Shown piece after piece: positions 43,529 to 53,663 of a DNA stretch of 64,000 nt. Position 1 is the first letter of the stretch. Each line of letters begins with the position of its first letter. Both the position numbers and the translations under genes were made by a program. Source of the stretch: an uncultured Acidobacteriota bacterium (GTDB taxonomy: Bacteria > Acidobacteriota > UBA6911 > CAINFC01). The stretch is from the NCBI GenBank assembly GCA_903847975.1, contig CAINFC010000149.1, forward strand, positions 1-64,000. Reading direction: 5' to 3'. Below the pieces are notes generated by a model. That model was not told the DNA's origin. It saw nothing but the letters and a program-made list of their open reading frames with translations, and did not search any database.

Positions 43529-44680
43529 TTACCCCCTTGGCCCCGGTTGCACACCCGGCCGCGGACGAACCGGCGGCTGGTTCGCCCCGGCGGCCGGCCC
43601 CGGAGCGGCTCCCGACCGGCGGATGATATCGCTGAGCTCATCTTTCTGGGAGCTGGCCTCCATGGCCTGCTCCTGGGTAATATCCTTGTTCAGGTACAAC
43701 TGAAGCAGCGCCTGATTGAAGGTCTGCATGCCGAACTTATCCTGCCCGACCTGCATGGCGGAATAAATCTGGTGGATCTTGTCCTCGCGAATCAGGTTCC
43801 GTATGGCGCTGTTGGGAATCAGGATCTCCATGGCCATCACCCGGCCTTTTCCGTTCGCTTTGGGAAGCAGCGTCTGGCACAGAATGCCCTCCAGCACCAT
43901 GGACAGCTGGGTGCGGATCTGGCTCTGCTGATAAGCCGGGAAGACGTCGATGATACGGTTGATGGTGCTGGCCGCCGTGTTGGTGTGCAGGGTGGCGAAG
44001 GTCAGGTGTCCGGTTTCGGCAATCCGCAGGGCGGACTCCACGGTTTCCAGATCCCGCATTTCTCCGACCAGCACCACATCGGGGTCTTCGCGGAGGGCCA
44101 CGCGCATGGCTGAGGCGAATGACTCGGTATCTTCCCCGACCTCGCGCTGATTGACGATGCATTTTTTATGCACATGCAGGAATTCGACCGGATCTTCAAT
44201 CGTCAGAATGTGCTCGTGCCGCTCTGCGTTGATCTTATCGACCATGCAAGCCAGGGTGGTCGATTTGCCGCTGCCGGTGGGACCGGTTACCAGCACCAAG
44301 CCTCGGGGCAGCTCGCAAAGCATCTTGACCTGCGGGGGAAGGCGCAGGGCATCGAAGCCCAGAATTTCGAACGGAATTTTCCGGTAGACGGCCGCCACCG
44401 AACCCCGCTGGGTGAAAACGTTCACCCGGAAGCGGCAAAGGCCTTTGATGCCGAATGCAAAGTCCAGTTCCCTTTTTTCTTCGAAGCGGTGCTTCTGGGC
44501 ATCGCTCATCAGGCTGTATACCAGGCGCTTGGTATCGGGAGGGGTCAGCACCGGATACTCCATGGGCACCAGATCGCCGTGCAGCCGGAGCTGAGGAGCG
44601 GAGCCGGATGTAATGTGCAGGTCCGAAGCTGCCGTTTCGTATACTTTCTTGAGCAGGTCGGTCAGGGTAAAACTCTCCAT
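43529..44680 (-). CDS. pilT: Type IV pilus retraction ATPase PilT
   Basis: A 383-residue ATPase. Walker A is TGPTGSGKSTTLACM, the Asp box lies near ILTIEDPVEF, and Walker B lies in VLVGEMRDLETVESALRIAETGHL. The retraction-specific AIRNLIRE motif is present (NSAIRNLIREDKIHQIYSAMQ), which separates it from the assembly ATPase. The last 30 residues are a Pro/Gly/Arg-rich tail beyond the usual end. It drives pilus retraction and twitching motility in the cytoplasm. Confidence 0.95.
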   Translation of the reverse strand: MESFTLTDLLKKVYETAASDLHITSGSAPQLRLHGDLVPMEYPVLTPPDTKRLVYSLMSDAQKHRFEEKRELDFAFGIKGLCRFRVNVFTQRGSVAAVYRKIPFEILGFDALRLPPQVKMLCELPRGLVLVTGPTGSGKSTTLACMVDKINAERHEHILTIEDPVEFLHVHKKCIVNQREVGEDTESFASAMRVALREDPDVVLVGEMRDLETVESALRIAETGHLTFATLHTNTAASTINRIIDVFPAYQQSQIRTQLSMVLEGILCQTLLPKANGKGRVMAMEILIPNSAIRNLIREDKIHQIYSAMQVGQDKFGMQTFNQALLQLYLNKDITQEQAMEASSQKDELSDIIRRSGAAPGPAAGANQPPVRPRPGVQPGPRG

Positions 44681-44764
44681 GATTCGTTCCTCTGTGAGCG
44701 GTTGGTTCTCCGCTAAAGAAGCAGGGCCCGATTTCCGAAGCGCGTTTCCACACTATCACCCCTT

Positions 44765-46492
44765 CTACAGGTTGACGGTTTCCCGGACGACTTCATCGAT
44801 CGACGTGAGTCCCTGCTTGATTTTGTGAATTCCGCTGCGGCGCAGGGTGATCATTCCCTCATCGACTCCTTTTCTTCGCAGTTCCCGGGCGGATGCCCCG
44901 ATTAAAATGAGCTCCTGGAGTTCGTCGCTGATCTCCATCACTTCATACAGCCCCACCCGCCCGCGATACCCGTTCCCGTTGCAGTTTTTGCAGCCGGCCC
45001 CCCGGTAGACCTTCATGTCCCCGGCCTCTTCGGGGGTCACGCCGAGATCCAGCAGGGTTTGCAGCGGAACCGGGTAGGGCTCCTTGCACTCCTGGCATAT
45101 CTTGCGCACCAGGCGCTGGGCACAAATCAGGTTGACCGAAGTGGCTACCAGAAACGGTTCAATGCCCATGTTGAGCAAGCGGCTGATCGAGGAGGGGGCA
45201 TCGTTGGTGTGCAGGGTGCTGAAAACCAGGTGTCCGGTCAGGGCGGCCTTGATGGCGATTTCGGCGGTTTCAAAGTCGCGGATTTCGCCCACCAGAATGA
45301 TATTGGGATCCTGGCGCAGGAAAGAGCGCAAGGCCGCGGCAAAGGTGAGCCCTATCTGCTCGCGCACCTGCACCTGGTTGATGCCGGGGAAGTTGAATTC
45401 CACCGGATCCTCGGCGGTCATGATGTTGGTTTCCGGCTTATTCAGCTTGTTGATGGAAGAATAGAGCGTGCTGGTCTTTCCGCTCCCGGTCGGACCGGTC
45501 ACCAGAACCATTCCAAACGGCTTGAGAATAGACTTCTCAAAACGGGCCAGGGAATCCTGCTCGAAACCAAGCCTAGTCATATCCAGAGGCAGACTGCTTT
45601 TATCCAGGATGCGGAGCACGATCTTTTCGCCGAAAAGGGTCGGCAGCGTGCTGACCCGAAAATCGACTTCCCGGTTCTCTCCCTTATGGTGAGTCCGGAT
45701 TTTGATCCGACCGTCCTGGGGAATGCGTTTTTCGGAAATGTCGAGCTTCGCCATGATTTTCAGGCGGGAAGTGACGGCATCCTTCAGCTTGACCGGCGGA
45801 GTCATGGAAACCTGCAGAATCCCGTCCACGCGGTACCGGACCCGGAACTCATGCTCATACGGTTCGATATGAATATCGCTGGCCCCCCGCTTGAGGCTTT
45901 CGGCAATAATCATGTTCACCAGCTTGATGATAGGGGCCTCTTCGCTGGCGTTCTGCAGCTCATCGGTGGTTTTTTCCTGCTGCAGATCGGCCGCCAGATC
46001 CACCTCGATACCATCTGTCGGCTTTCCGGCGATTTCCTGGTAAACTTTTTTCAGCTCGATGGCATGGGTGGTTCCGTAGTATTTTTCGATCGCCTCGCGG
46101 ATGGAGCTGATCGAGGCCACCACCGGCTCGATGGCCAACCCGGTCATGAACTTGATGTCGTCCAGGTCGGCGACATTGGTCGGATCGGTGGAGGCGATGG
46201 TCAGGGTGGAACCCACCCGGCTCAGGGGAATAATCTGGTATTTCTGGGCGGTTTCCTGGGTGATCAGGCGCAGGATATCGGAATCGACATCAAAATAGGA
46301 CAGATTAATGGAAGGTATGCCGTAATTGCGGCAGATGGCGGAGGCGATATCCTCGTCGGAGACAAAACCCAGATCCACCAGGAGGTTCGCCAACCGCCCG
46401 CCCTGCGTCGACAGTTGTTTGGTAGCAGTGTCCAGCTGTGCTCGGGTTATCAGGCTTTCCTGAATGAGCATTTCGCCTAGTTTGGTGATCAT
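44765..46492 (-). CDS. pilB: Type IV pilus assembly ATPase PilB
   Basis: A 575-residue ATPase of the GspE/PilB family. Residues 1-150 form a MshEN-type N-terminal domain (LGEMLIQESLITRAQLDTAT), which in relatives can bind cyclic di-GMP. Walker A is TGPTGSGKTSTLYSS, the Asp box is ITMAEDPVEF-like (IMTAEDPVEF), Walker B is in ILVGEIRDFETAEIA, and the zinc-binding tetracysteine is CQECKEPY plus GCKNCNGNGYRGR. It powers pilus extension. First gene of the pil operon; upstream 46493-46784 carries its promoter region and that of the divergent tRNA gene. Confidence 0.93.
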   Translation of the reverse strand: MITKLGEMLIQESLITRAQLDTATKQLSTQGGRLANLLVDLGFVSDEDIASAICRNYGIPSINLSYFDVDSDILRLITQETAQKYQIIPLSRVGSTLTIASTDPTNVADLDDIKFMTGLAIEPVVASISSIREAIEKYYGTTHAIELKKVYQEIAGKPTDGIEVDLAADLQQEKTTDELQNASEEAPIIKLVNMIIAESLKRGASDIHIEPYEHEFRVRYRVDGILQVSMTPPVKLKDAVTSRLKIMAKLDISEKRIPQDGRIKIRTHHKGENREVDFRVSTLPTLFGEKIVLRILDKSSLPLDMTRLGFEQDSLARFEKSILKPFGMVLVTGPTGSGKTSTLYSSINKLNKPETNIMTAEDPVEFNFPGINQVQVREQIGLTFAAALRSFLRQDPNIILVGEIRDFETAEIAIKAALTGHLVFSTLHTNDAPSSISRLLNMGIEPFLVATSVNLICAQRLVRKICQECKEPYPVPLQTLLDLGVTPEEAGDMKVYRGAGCKNCNGNGYRGRVGLYEVMEISDELQELILIGASARELRRKGVDEGMITLRRSGIHKIKQGLTSIDEVVRETVNL

Positions 46493-46734
46493 GGCCCCGT
46501 GTGTTATTCCGAAGTTAACATTAAGCTAGCCAAAACAGGTTATGACGTTCCGGTCTGCCGCCCGGCGGTCAGGCTGTTGAATCCTGCCTAACAGGACATA
46601 GCATTTTCCCTCCTATTCCAACAAGAGGAATTGTACTATAAGCGGCTAAGGTAAGCTATTTAAATTTTTTACCCGGTATTACTCCCGAAATCGCCGGCCA
46701 AACCATAGGACCCTCAAGCGTAAGCGGTATTGGC

Positions 46735-46762
46735 TTGCATTCGCTTCCAGAAAAATTATAAT
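46735..46762 (+). promoter_or_regulatory. Sigma70 promoter of tRNA-Leu
   Basis: TTGCAT (46735-46740), a 16-bp spacer and a perfect TATAAT (46757-46762) lie 22 bp before the tRNA 5' end, the right distance for a short leader. Confidence 0.65.
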
Positions 46763-46784
46763 TAGAAGGCCATTGGCAACCGGT

Positions 46785-46866
46785 GCGAAAGTGGCGGAAT
46801 TGGCAGACGCGCTGGACTTAGGATCCAGTCCCGCAAGGGGTGGGGGTTCAACTCCCCCCTTTCGCA
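46785..46866 (+). tRNA. tRNA-Leu (anticodon TAG)
   Basis: Acceptor GCGAAAG (46785-46791) pairs with CTTTCGC, with discriminator A at 46866. The anticodon stem CTGGA/TCCAG encloses CTTAGGA with anticodon TAG. A class II variable arm (CCCGCAAGGGG) is present and the T-loop is TTCAACT. CCA is not encoded, unlike the tRNA-Arg in this window. Confidence 0.95.
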
Positions 46867-47009
46867 TGCCGCACACCGGCAAACGCCCCGGCAAGGATCC
46901 GCCGCCGGGGAAGGGTGAAGTTGCAGGCGGAAGTCCGGGCCGGGATTCGGCTTGTTTGATTTAAGATCCGAGGGAGGCCTGTTTTCGCTGCCCCCAAGAA
47001 AGGAAGCTT

Positions 47010-48287
47010 GTGTCTCAGTTTGAAATCAGCCATGCAGGTGATTCGAAAGTTGTATTGCGGGTAAACATTGAGGGTGAGGAAGTATCCCAGGAGTACACCC
47101 AGATCTGCCAGACCATAGCCAAGCAGGTTCATGTCCCGGGATTCAGGCGCGGGAAGGTGCCTCTTCCTCTGGTAAGGAAGCGATTCGCTTCCTACATCGA
47201 GGAGGAAATGGGGCGAAGCCTGGCCCCCCGCTATTTTGAGCAGGCAGTGGAAAAGGAAAAAATAAAGCCGATCTCCGCCCCTCATCTGGACCGGTTTGAG
47301 GTGATCGGGCAAGACAAAGCTTCCATGGACATTTCCTTCGAGGTTCTGCCGTCCATCGATGTCGGGAATTACCGCGGCCTGTCTGCTGTGGCCCCGCCGG
47401 TTGCCGTCTCCGACGAAGAAGTGCAGGAAAGCCTGGAAAGCCTGCGACGGCGCCTGGCGAGATTTCTCCCGGTCGAAAACCGTCCGGCCCGGAACGGGGA
47501 TTTCCTCAGTGTCGACATGAAAGGGAAGCTGGAAGACGGATCGGGGGTCGAGTTCCAGGATCGGTCCGTTTCCGTGGAACTGGGGGGCGAGGGGACTCAT
47601 CCCGACATTACGGAGAACCTGACCGGAGCGGCCACCGGAGAAACACGAAATTTTTCTGTCACCTACGCCTCCGATTTTTCGAACAAGCGGCTGGCCGGGA
47701 AGACCGTCCTCTACGAAATGAATGTCGTAGCGGTTCGGGAGCGGCAGCTGCCGCCGCTGGACGACGACCTGGCCAAAGAGATCGGGGACCACCCCACCCT
47801 GGAGGACTTGAAGAAAGAGCTCTCCGAACAGATCCGATCGAACAAGGAACGCGAAAGGCAGGACCAGATCCAGACGAAAATCATGGAGCAGCTCCTGAAC
47901 CGCTACCCCTTCGAGCCGCCGACGTCGATGGTCGAGGAAGCGCTTCACGACCGGCTGATCTCCTTCTCCTATAACCTGCAGATGCAGGGCATCGACCCGG
48001 ACCGGCTGGGGCTCAACTGGCACAAGATCGCCGAGGAGTCCAGGCCCCAGGCGGTGGAAGCGGCCCGCAGCCACGTAATCATCGACCTGATCGCCCAGAA
48101 GGAGTCGCTGGAGGTTTCCGAGGAAGAGATCAGCGAGGAGATCCGCGCTCTGGCGAGCCGCAGCGGCAAGACTCCGGACGCTTTCCGGGCCAACCTGCAA
48201 AAGGAAAACCGGCTGGAAGTGCTCCGCCGCCAGCTGCTGCGGCGCAAGACCCGTCATTTTCTCAACCAGCACGCCCTGATAGATTAA
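47010..48287 (+). CDS. tig: Trigger factor (ribosome-associated chaperone, peptidyl-prolyl isomerase)
   Basis: A 425-residue protein. The ribosome-binding N-domain ends with the signature [18 protein letters not shown] (residues 44-61). An FKBP-like domain follows at about 160-240 ([33 protein letters not shown]), then the helical C-terminal chaperone domain. It binds nascent chains at the ribosomal tunnel. GTG start preceded by AAAGGAAGCTT. It heads the classic tig-clpP-clpX-lon cluster and lies shortly after tRNA-Leu. Confidence 0.93.
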   Translation: MSQFEISHAGDSKVVLRVNIEGEEVSQEYTQICQTIAKQVHVPGFRRGKVPLPLVRKRFASYIEEEMGRSLAPRYFEQAVEKEKIKPISAPHLDRFEVIGQDKASMDISFEVLPSIDVGNYRGLSAVAPPVAVSDEEVQESLESLRRRLARFLPVENRPARNGDFLSVDMKGKLEDGSGVEFQDRSVSVELGGEGTHPDITENLTGAATGETRNFSVTYASDFSNKRLAGKTVLYEMNVVAVRERQLPPLDDDLAKEIGDHPTLEDLKKELSEQIRSNKERERQDQIQTKIMEQLLNRYPFEPPTSMVEEALHDRLISFSYNLQMQGIDPDRLGLNWHKIAEESRPQAVEAARSHVIIDLIAQKESLEVSEEEISEEIRALASRSGKTPDAFRANLQKENRLEVLRRQLLRRKTRHFLNQHALID

Positions 48288-48346
48288 AACTTATTACGTA
48301 CAGGTTGGGTGCCATTCGTAACCATTCAGAACAGGGGAGAACAGGG

Positions 48347-48940
48347 ATGACTTTGATTCCCATGGTAGTGGAACAGACCGGGCGGGGCGAACGAGCCTAT
48401 GATATATACTCCCGGCTGCTCAAGGACAATATCATTTTTCTGGGCAGTCCAATCGACGACCAGGCCGCCAATCTGGTCACCGCCCAGCTACTGTTTCTGG
48501 AAGCGGAAGACCCGGAAAGAGACATCAGCATCTATATCAATTCTCCGGGAGGATCCATCTCCGCCGGCCTGGCCATTTACGATACCATGCAATTTATCAA
48601 ACCGGACGTCACCACGATCTGTATCGGACAGGCAGCCAGCATGGCCGCAGTGCTGCTCGCGGCCGGTGCCAACAAGAAGCGGTTCGCCCTGCCCAACGCC
48701 CGGATCATGATCCATCAGCCCTTCATGAGCGGGCTTTCCGGCCAGGCGACCGACATCGATATCCATGCCCGCGAGATCCTCCGGCTCCGCCAGATCATGA
48801 ACGATATCCTGGCCAGGCACACCCACCAGGAGGCATCGAAAATCCAGTCCGATGTCGAGCGCGATTATATAATGAGCGCGCAGCAGGCCAAAGACTATGG
48901 TATTATTGATGAGGTGATTCATTCGCGGGATTCCCGATGA
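48347..48940 (+). CDS. clpP: ATP-dependent Clp protease proteolytic subunit
   Basis: A 197-residue serine protease. The catalytic Ser98 is in [12 protein letters not shown], His123 in ARIMIHQP, and the Asp in the VERDY region near residue 172. [21 protein letters not shown] is the oligomerisation/handle signature. ATG at 48347 gives the usual length; the frame is open 14 codons upstream without support. It forms the barrel that degrades substrates unfolded by ClpX, encoded next. Confidence 0.95.
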   Translation: MTLIPMVVEQTGRGERAYDIYSRLLKDNIIFLGSPIDDQAANLVTAQLLFLEAEDPERDISIYINSPGGSISAGLAIYDTMQFIKPDVTTICIGQAASMAAVLLAAGANKKRFALPNARIMIHQPFMSGLSGQATDIDIHAREILRLRQIMNDILARHTHQEASKIQSDVERDYIMSAQQAKDYGIIDEVIHSRDSR

Positions 48941-48976
48941 ATTTGTCATTTTGACCTTTCTGGAAAGGCCTAATCA

Positions 48977-50215
48977 GTGAAAAAAGAACCCAGTGAAACG
49001 AATATTTACCGCTGTTCCTTCTGTCAGAAGAGCCAGGAACAGGTGCGGAAGCTGATATCCGGTCCGACCACGGTGTTCATTTGCGATGAATGCGTATCCG
49101 TTTGCAATGAAATACTGGCCGATGAAACCCCGGAAACAGCCAAGCTGAACAAGCTGCCCAAGCCCCAGGAAATCAAGGCTCTGCTGGATGCCTATGTGAT
49201 CGGGCAGGAAATCACCAAGAAAAAGCTGGCGGTGGCCGTTTACAACCACTACAAGCGCATGGAGATCAGCAAAAAGCGCTCCGACGTCGAATTGCAGAAG
49301 AGCAACGTGCTGCTCATCGGCCCCACCGGGACCGGCAAAACTCTGCTGGCTCAGACCCTGGCCCGGATGCTCAGCGTACCCTTCGCCCTGGTGGATGCCA
49401 CTACCCTGACGGAAGCGGGATATGTGGGAGAGGATGTGGAGAATATCATCCTGCGGCTGCTGCAGGCGGCGGGAGGAGACCGCGAAAGATGCCAGCAGGG
49501 AATCATCTATATCGATGAGATCGACAAGATTGCCCGAAAGGACGAAAATCCCTCCATTACCCGGGATGTCTCCGGAGAAGGGGTTCAGCAGGCTCTTCTG
49601 AAAATTCTGGAAGGGACCGTAGCCAACGTCCCTCCCCAGGGAGGAAGAAAACACCCGCACCAGGAGTTTGTGCAGGTGGACACCACCAACATTCTTTTCA
49701 TCTGCGGCGGGGCCTTCGTGGGCCTGGAAAAAATAATCCAGAGGCGGATCGGCAAAAAAACGGTGGGCTTTATCCAGAGACAGCAGGGGAAAGGATTGCA
49801 GGCCGATGCCCAGAATGTGCTGGATTTCCTGCAGCCCCGGGACCTGATCAAATACGGGCTGATTCCCGAGTTTGTCGGCCGGCTGCCGGTGGTGGGCACG
49901 CTGCACGACCTGGACGCCAAGGCGCTGGTCGAGATTCTCACCAAGCCCAAGAACGCCCTGGTCAAGCAGTACCTCAAACTGATGGAGTACGAAAACGTGA
50001 AGCTCCAGTTCACCCCCGAAGCGCTCGAAGCGGTGGCCTCGGAAGCCATGGAACGGAAAATGGGGGCCCGCGGACTCAAGATCATCCTGGAAGACCTGAT
50101 GCTGGACCTGATGTACCAGCTCCCCTCCCAGAAGGAAGCCCGGGAATTCATCATCACCAAGGAAATGGTGCACAACAAAGAGCTTTGTTTTTCGCTCCTG
50201 GAAAAGGCGGGATAG
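48977..50215 (+). CDS. clpX: ATP-dependent Clp protease ATP-binding subunit ClpX
   Basis: A 412-residue AAA+ unfoldase. The N-terminal C4 zinc domain CSFCQKS ... [10 protein letters not shown] (residues 13-40) recognises adaptors and substrates. Walker A is [15 protein letters not shown], Walker B is [10 protein letters not shown], and the pore loop lies in [11 protein letters not shown]. The ClpP-docking loop (IGF in most species) reads VGFIQ here ([10 protein letters not shown]), as in several phyla. GTG start. Confidence 0.95.
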   Translation: MKKEPSETNIYRCSFCQKSQEQVRKLISGPTTVFICDECVSVCNEILADETPETAKLNKLPKPQEIKALLDAYVIGQEITKKKLAVAVYNHYKRMEISKKRSDVELQKSNVLLIGPTGTGKTLLAQTLARMLSVPFALVDATTLTEAGYVGEDVENIILRLLQAAGGDRERCQQGIIYIDEIDKIARKDENPSITRDVSGEGVQQALLKILEGTVANVPPQGGRKHPHQEFVQVDTTNILFICGGAFVGLEKIIQRRIGKKTVGFIQRQQGKGLQADAQNVLDFLQPRDLIKYGLIPEFVGRLPVVGTLHDLDAKALVEILTKPKNALVKQYLKLMEYENVKLQFTPEALEAVASEAMERKMGARGLKIILEDLMLDLMYQLPSQKEAREFIITKEMVHNKELCFSLLEKAG

Positions 50216-50223
50216 GTAAATAT

Positions 50224-52635
50224 ATGGCGTTTGAAACGGAAAAACAGATTCTGAAGCTTCCGATGATCCCGATCCGGGACGTGGTCGTGTTTCCCTATAT
50301 GATGATCCCCTTCGTCATCGGGCGCCCCGCGTCGGTCCGGGCTTTGGAACTGGCCCTTTCCCGGGACAAGCGGGTCTTCCTGGCCACGCAGAAGGATGCC
50401 GGCATCGACAACCCGGAAGCCGGTCAAATTTTCAATGTCGGCGTGGTGGCCAATACGGTGCAGAGCGTCAAGCACCCGGACGGAAACATCAAAGTGCTGG
50501 TGGAGGGGGTGCAGCGGGCGCGTACTCTTCGGGTGGAAACCGAGGACGAAACCATGATGGCCTACGTGGAAGTAATGGTCCCCTCGGAAAAAGTGACCCC
50601 GAAGCTTACCGTGCTGGTTAAAAAGCTCAACGGGGCCTTCGAGGAATACGCCAAACTGAACCCGCAGGTCAATTTCGAAGCCCTGCTGAACACCTTTCGG
50701 ACCAACGATGCGGAACGGCTGGCGGATACGCTTTGCGCCAGTCTCCCTCTGACCATCCCGGAAAAGCAGAATCTGCTGGAAATTTTCGATATTGCCGAGC
50801 GGGTGGAGCGGATCACCGAAATTGTCGAAATTGAGATCGAGAAGATCAAGGTAGACCGCAACATCCAAAACCGCGTCAAGCGCCAGATGGAGCGGGCCCA
50901 GAAAGAATACTACCTGAACGAGAAGATCAAGGCGATTCACAAGGAGCTGGGCCGCAAGGACGAAAAAAACGAAATCGACGAGCTGCGCTCTGCCATCGAC
51001 AAAGCGCGCATGCCCAAGGAAGCCCGGGAAAAAGCCCTGAAAGAGCTGCAGCGTTTGGAGATGATGCCCCCGCTATCGGCCGAGTCCACGGTTTCCAGAA
51101 CCTACATCGACTGGCTCCTGGCCATGCCCTGGTCCAAGCGAACCCGGGAAATACGGAATCTGAAGAAGGCCGAGCAGGTGCTGGAAGAGGACCACTACGG
51201 GCTGGAAAAGATCAAGGAGCGGATTCTCGAGTTCCTGGCCGTGCGCCACATGGTGCAAAAACCGCAGGGAACCATCCTCTGCTTTGTCGGCCCTCCGGGA
51301 TGCGGCAAGACCTCCCTCGGGCGCTCCATCGCCCGGGCAACGGGAAAATCCTTCGTTCGGCTCTCCCTGGGAGGAGTCCGGGATGAAGCGGAAATACGCG
51401 GCCACCGCCGAACCTACATCGGGTCCCTGCCCGGCCAGATCGTCCAGATGATGAAAAAGGCAGGCGTCAAGAACCCGGTATTCCTGCTGGATGAAGTGGA
51501 CAAGATGAGCATGGACTTTCGCGGAGATCCCTCCGCCGCCCTGCTGGAAGTGCTGGATCCGGAGCAGAACTCCACTTTCGTAGACCACTACCTGGATACG
51601 GAGTTCGACCTGTCCGAGGTCATGTTCATCGCCACCGCCAACGTCCTGTACTCCATTCCCAAGCCGCTGCAGGACCGCATGGAAATTATCGATCTTTCCG
51701 GATACACCGAGCTGGAAAAGCTGGAAATCGCCAAACGCTTCCTGGTGAAGAAGCAGCTGAAGTCCGCCGGCCTCGGCCCCTCGCAGCTGGGCACCCCGGA
51801 CAACACCCTTCTGCAGATTATCCGCCGCTACACCAAGGAATCCGGAGTGCGCAACCTGGAGCGGGAAATCGGAAAAATCTGCCGGAAAGTGGTGCGCAAA
51901 ATTGTCTCCGGAGATTTCGCCCCCAAGACAACCCAGGCGATCGAACCCCAGCATTTAAGCGAATACCTGGGAGTGCCGCGCTACCGGCAGCAGAGCGTGA
52001 GCGAAACCAATGAAGTCGGGCTGGCCACCGGCCTGGCCTGGACGGAGGTCGGCGGAGAAGTCCTGCTGACGGAAACCACCCTCACCGATGGCCGCGGGAA
52101 ACTGACGCTTACCGGAAAGCTGGGGGAAGTCATGCAGGAATCCGCGCAGGCGGCCATTACCTTCGTGCGCTCCCGCGCCGCCGAATACGGGATCAACAGG
52201 GATTTTTACCGGCGGATGGACATGCACATCCATATTCCGGAAGGAGCCATCCCCAAGGACGGGCCTTCCGCTGGGATTACCCTGGCGACGGCCATTGTCT
52301 CGGCTCTGACCAAGATCCCGGTGCGCAGCGATGTCGCCATGACGGGGGAAATCACCCTGCGCGGAAAAGTCCTCCCGATCGGGGGGCTGAAGGAAAAGAT
52401 GCTGGCCGCTCACCGGGAGGGGATCAAAACAATCATTATCCCCATGGAGAATGAAAAGGATCTTCAGGACATTCCCGAGGAAATCAAAGGCTCCCTGGAA
52501 ATCAAGATGGTGGAGAACATGGACGAGGTGCTCCAAGTCGCCCTGGAACATCCTCCCCGGAACCAGGATCAGAAGGATTTTCCCCAGACATCGCTGGGAA
52601 AAGACTTCCCTGGAGCCCAGCCGATCCGGCACTAG
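50224..52635 (+). CDS. lon: ATP-dependent protease La (Lon)
   Basis: An 803-residue protease with the full LonA layout: N-terminal substrate domain ([23 protein letters not shown]), coiled coil, AAA+ with [17 protein letters not shown] and FLLDEVDKM, and a C-terminal Ser-Lys protease with [14 protein letters not shown] and [14 protein letters not shown]. It degrades misfolded proteins and regulators. ATG at 50224, 8 bp after the clpX stop, fits the family start [13 protein letters not shown]. Confidence 0.96.
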   Translation: MAFETEKQILKLPMIPIRDVVVFPYMMIPFVIGRPASVRALELALSRDKRVFLATQKDAGIDNPEAGQIFNVGVVANTVQSVKHPDGNIKVLVEGVQRARTLRVETEDETMMAYVEVMVPSEKVTPKLTVLVKKLNGAFEEYAKLNPQVNFEALLNTFRTNDAERLADTLCASLPLTIPEKQNLLEIFDIAERVERITEIVEIEIEKIKVDRNIQNRVKRQMERAQKEYYLNEKIKAIHKELGRKDEKNEIDELRSAIDKARMPKEAREKALKELQRLEMMPPLSAESTVSRTYIDWLLAMPWSKRTREIRNLKKAEQVLEEDHYGLEKIKERILEFLAVRHMVQKPQGTILCFVGPPGCGKTSLGRSIARATGKSFVRLSLGGVRDEAEIRGHRRTYIGSLPGQIVQMMKKAGVKNPVFLLDEVDKMSMDFRGDPSAALLEVLDPEQNSTFVDHYLDTEFDLSEVMFIATANVLYSIPKPLQDRMEIIDLSGYTELEKLEIAKRFLVKKQLKSAGLGPSQLGTPDNTLLQIIRRYTKESGVRNLEREIGKICRKVVRKIVSGDFAPKTTQAIEPQHLSEYLGVPRYRQQSVSETNEVGLATGLAWTEVGGEVLLTETTLTDGRGKLTLTGKLGEVMQESAQAAITFVRSRAAEYGINRDFYRRMDMHIHIPEGAIPKDGPSAGITLATAIVSALTKIPVRSDVAMTGEITLRGKVLPIGGLKEKMLAAHREGIKTIIIPMENEKDLQDIPEEIKGSLEIKMVENMDEVLQVALEHPPRNQDQKDFPQTSLGKDFPGAQPIRH

Positions 52636-52661
52636 ACCTGCGATCGGCTCCCGAGGATTTC

Positions 52662-53276
52662 GTGAAACGCTTGACAGCTGAGCTCAGATGTTGTAGCTTT
52701 CACCCTTCGCAGTTCCCAAGGGACCGGCTTCCGCAAGTAGCGTTTGCCGGCCGATCCAATGTAGGAAAGTCTTCTTTGATTAACCTGCTGGTTGGCCAGA
52801 GCCAGCTGGCGCGCAGCAGTAACACTCCCGGCAAAACGAGGGGTATACATTTTTACCTGGTCCACCGGAAGCTTTATTTCGCCGATCTTCCCGGCTACGG
52901 TTACGCAAGAACGAGCCAGGAAACACGCCGACAGTGGGGCGACCTGATCGGGCGCTACCTGGAAGAATTGCCGGAAAAAAATATCGTTCTGGTGGTTTTG
53001 GATTGCCGTCTGCCTCCATCCGCCCTGGACCTGCAGATGAGAGACTGGCTGGAGAACCGCAGCCGAAAGTACGCGGTGGTTCTCCATAAAGCCGACAAAA
53101 TCAGCCGGGGGGCACAACTGCAGGCGGTATCGGCCATTTCACGGGAAATGGCCAACGCTCCGGTATATCTCAGCTCCTCCCCCACCGGGTTGGGCCGAGA
53201 GGCGATCTGGAACGGCATTCTCGACATGTTGGAAATGGAAAAGTTCCCGTTTCTGCACGGGAATCCGTCATCATGA
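52662..53276 (+). CDS. engB: Ribosome biogenesis GTPase (EngB/YsxC)
   Basis: A 204-residue GTPase. G1 is AGRSNVGKSSLINLL, the switch region is SNTPGKTRGIHFY, G3 is ADLPGYGYA, and G4 is LHKADK. It assists late 50S subunit assembly. GTG start. The last codons and stop (TGA at 53274-53276) lie within the left terminal repeat of a MITE-like insertion, so the original C-terminus may have been changed by a few residues. Confidence 0.92.
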   Translation: MKRLTAELRCCSFHPSQFPRDRLPQVAFAGRSNVGKSSLINLLVGQSQLARSSNTPGKTRGIHFYLVHRKLYFADLPGYGYARTSQETRRQWGDLIGRYLEELPEKNIVLVVLDCRLPPSALDLQMRDWLENRSRKYAVVLHKADKISRGAQLQAVSAISREMANAPVYLSSSPTGLGREAIWNGILDMLEMEKFPFLHGNPSS

Positions 53277-53538
53277 AAGTGCAACAAGTAGCAGGAACCC
53301 CAAAGGGGTTCCGGAACACAGCCCGGGGTTGCGCCGCAGGTGCTACCCCGGGTAGGCGGATTTGTTTAAAAAACAGCCCTGTAATGGCTGCGCAAACACC
53401 TGGCATTGATGGATTTAGCGCAACCCTTTCAGGGTTGTCGCCTCGGAACATCCCTACCCAGGGCAGGCGCGAAGCGCGCCAGACCTGGGCTGCGATCCGA
53501 ATCCCTTTTAGGGCTTTCGCGACTTTTTGCACCTTCAT
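53273..53538. mobile_element. MITE-like element with terminal inverted repeats, at the engB stop
   Basis: ATGAAAGTGCAACAAGTAGC (53273-53292) and the reverse complement of 53519-53538 agree at 17 of 20 bases, and CCGTCAT flanks both ends (53265-53271 and 53539-53545) as a possible target duplication. The inside is a chain of stem-loops: GGAACCCC/GGGGTTCC, CCCGGGGT/ACCCCGGG, CAGCC/GGCTG, CAACCCT/AGGGTTG, CCCAGG/CCTGGG and CCCT/AGGG. There is no coding sequence. The rest of the stretch up to rho (53539-53663) shows no clear promoter. Confidence 0.6.
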
Positions 53539-53663
53539 CCGTCATGAAGAATCCGCAATAAACGGAAGGGGAAAGAAACGATCGCTTCGGAAAGAAGCAG
53601 CCACCCTGGAACCGGGGGAACCGATGGAATTTCAATTATCGTCTTATCGATGGGAGAGTATTT

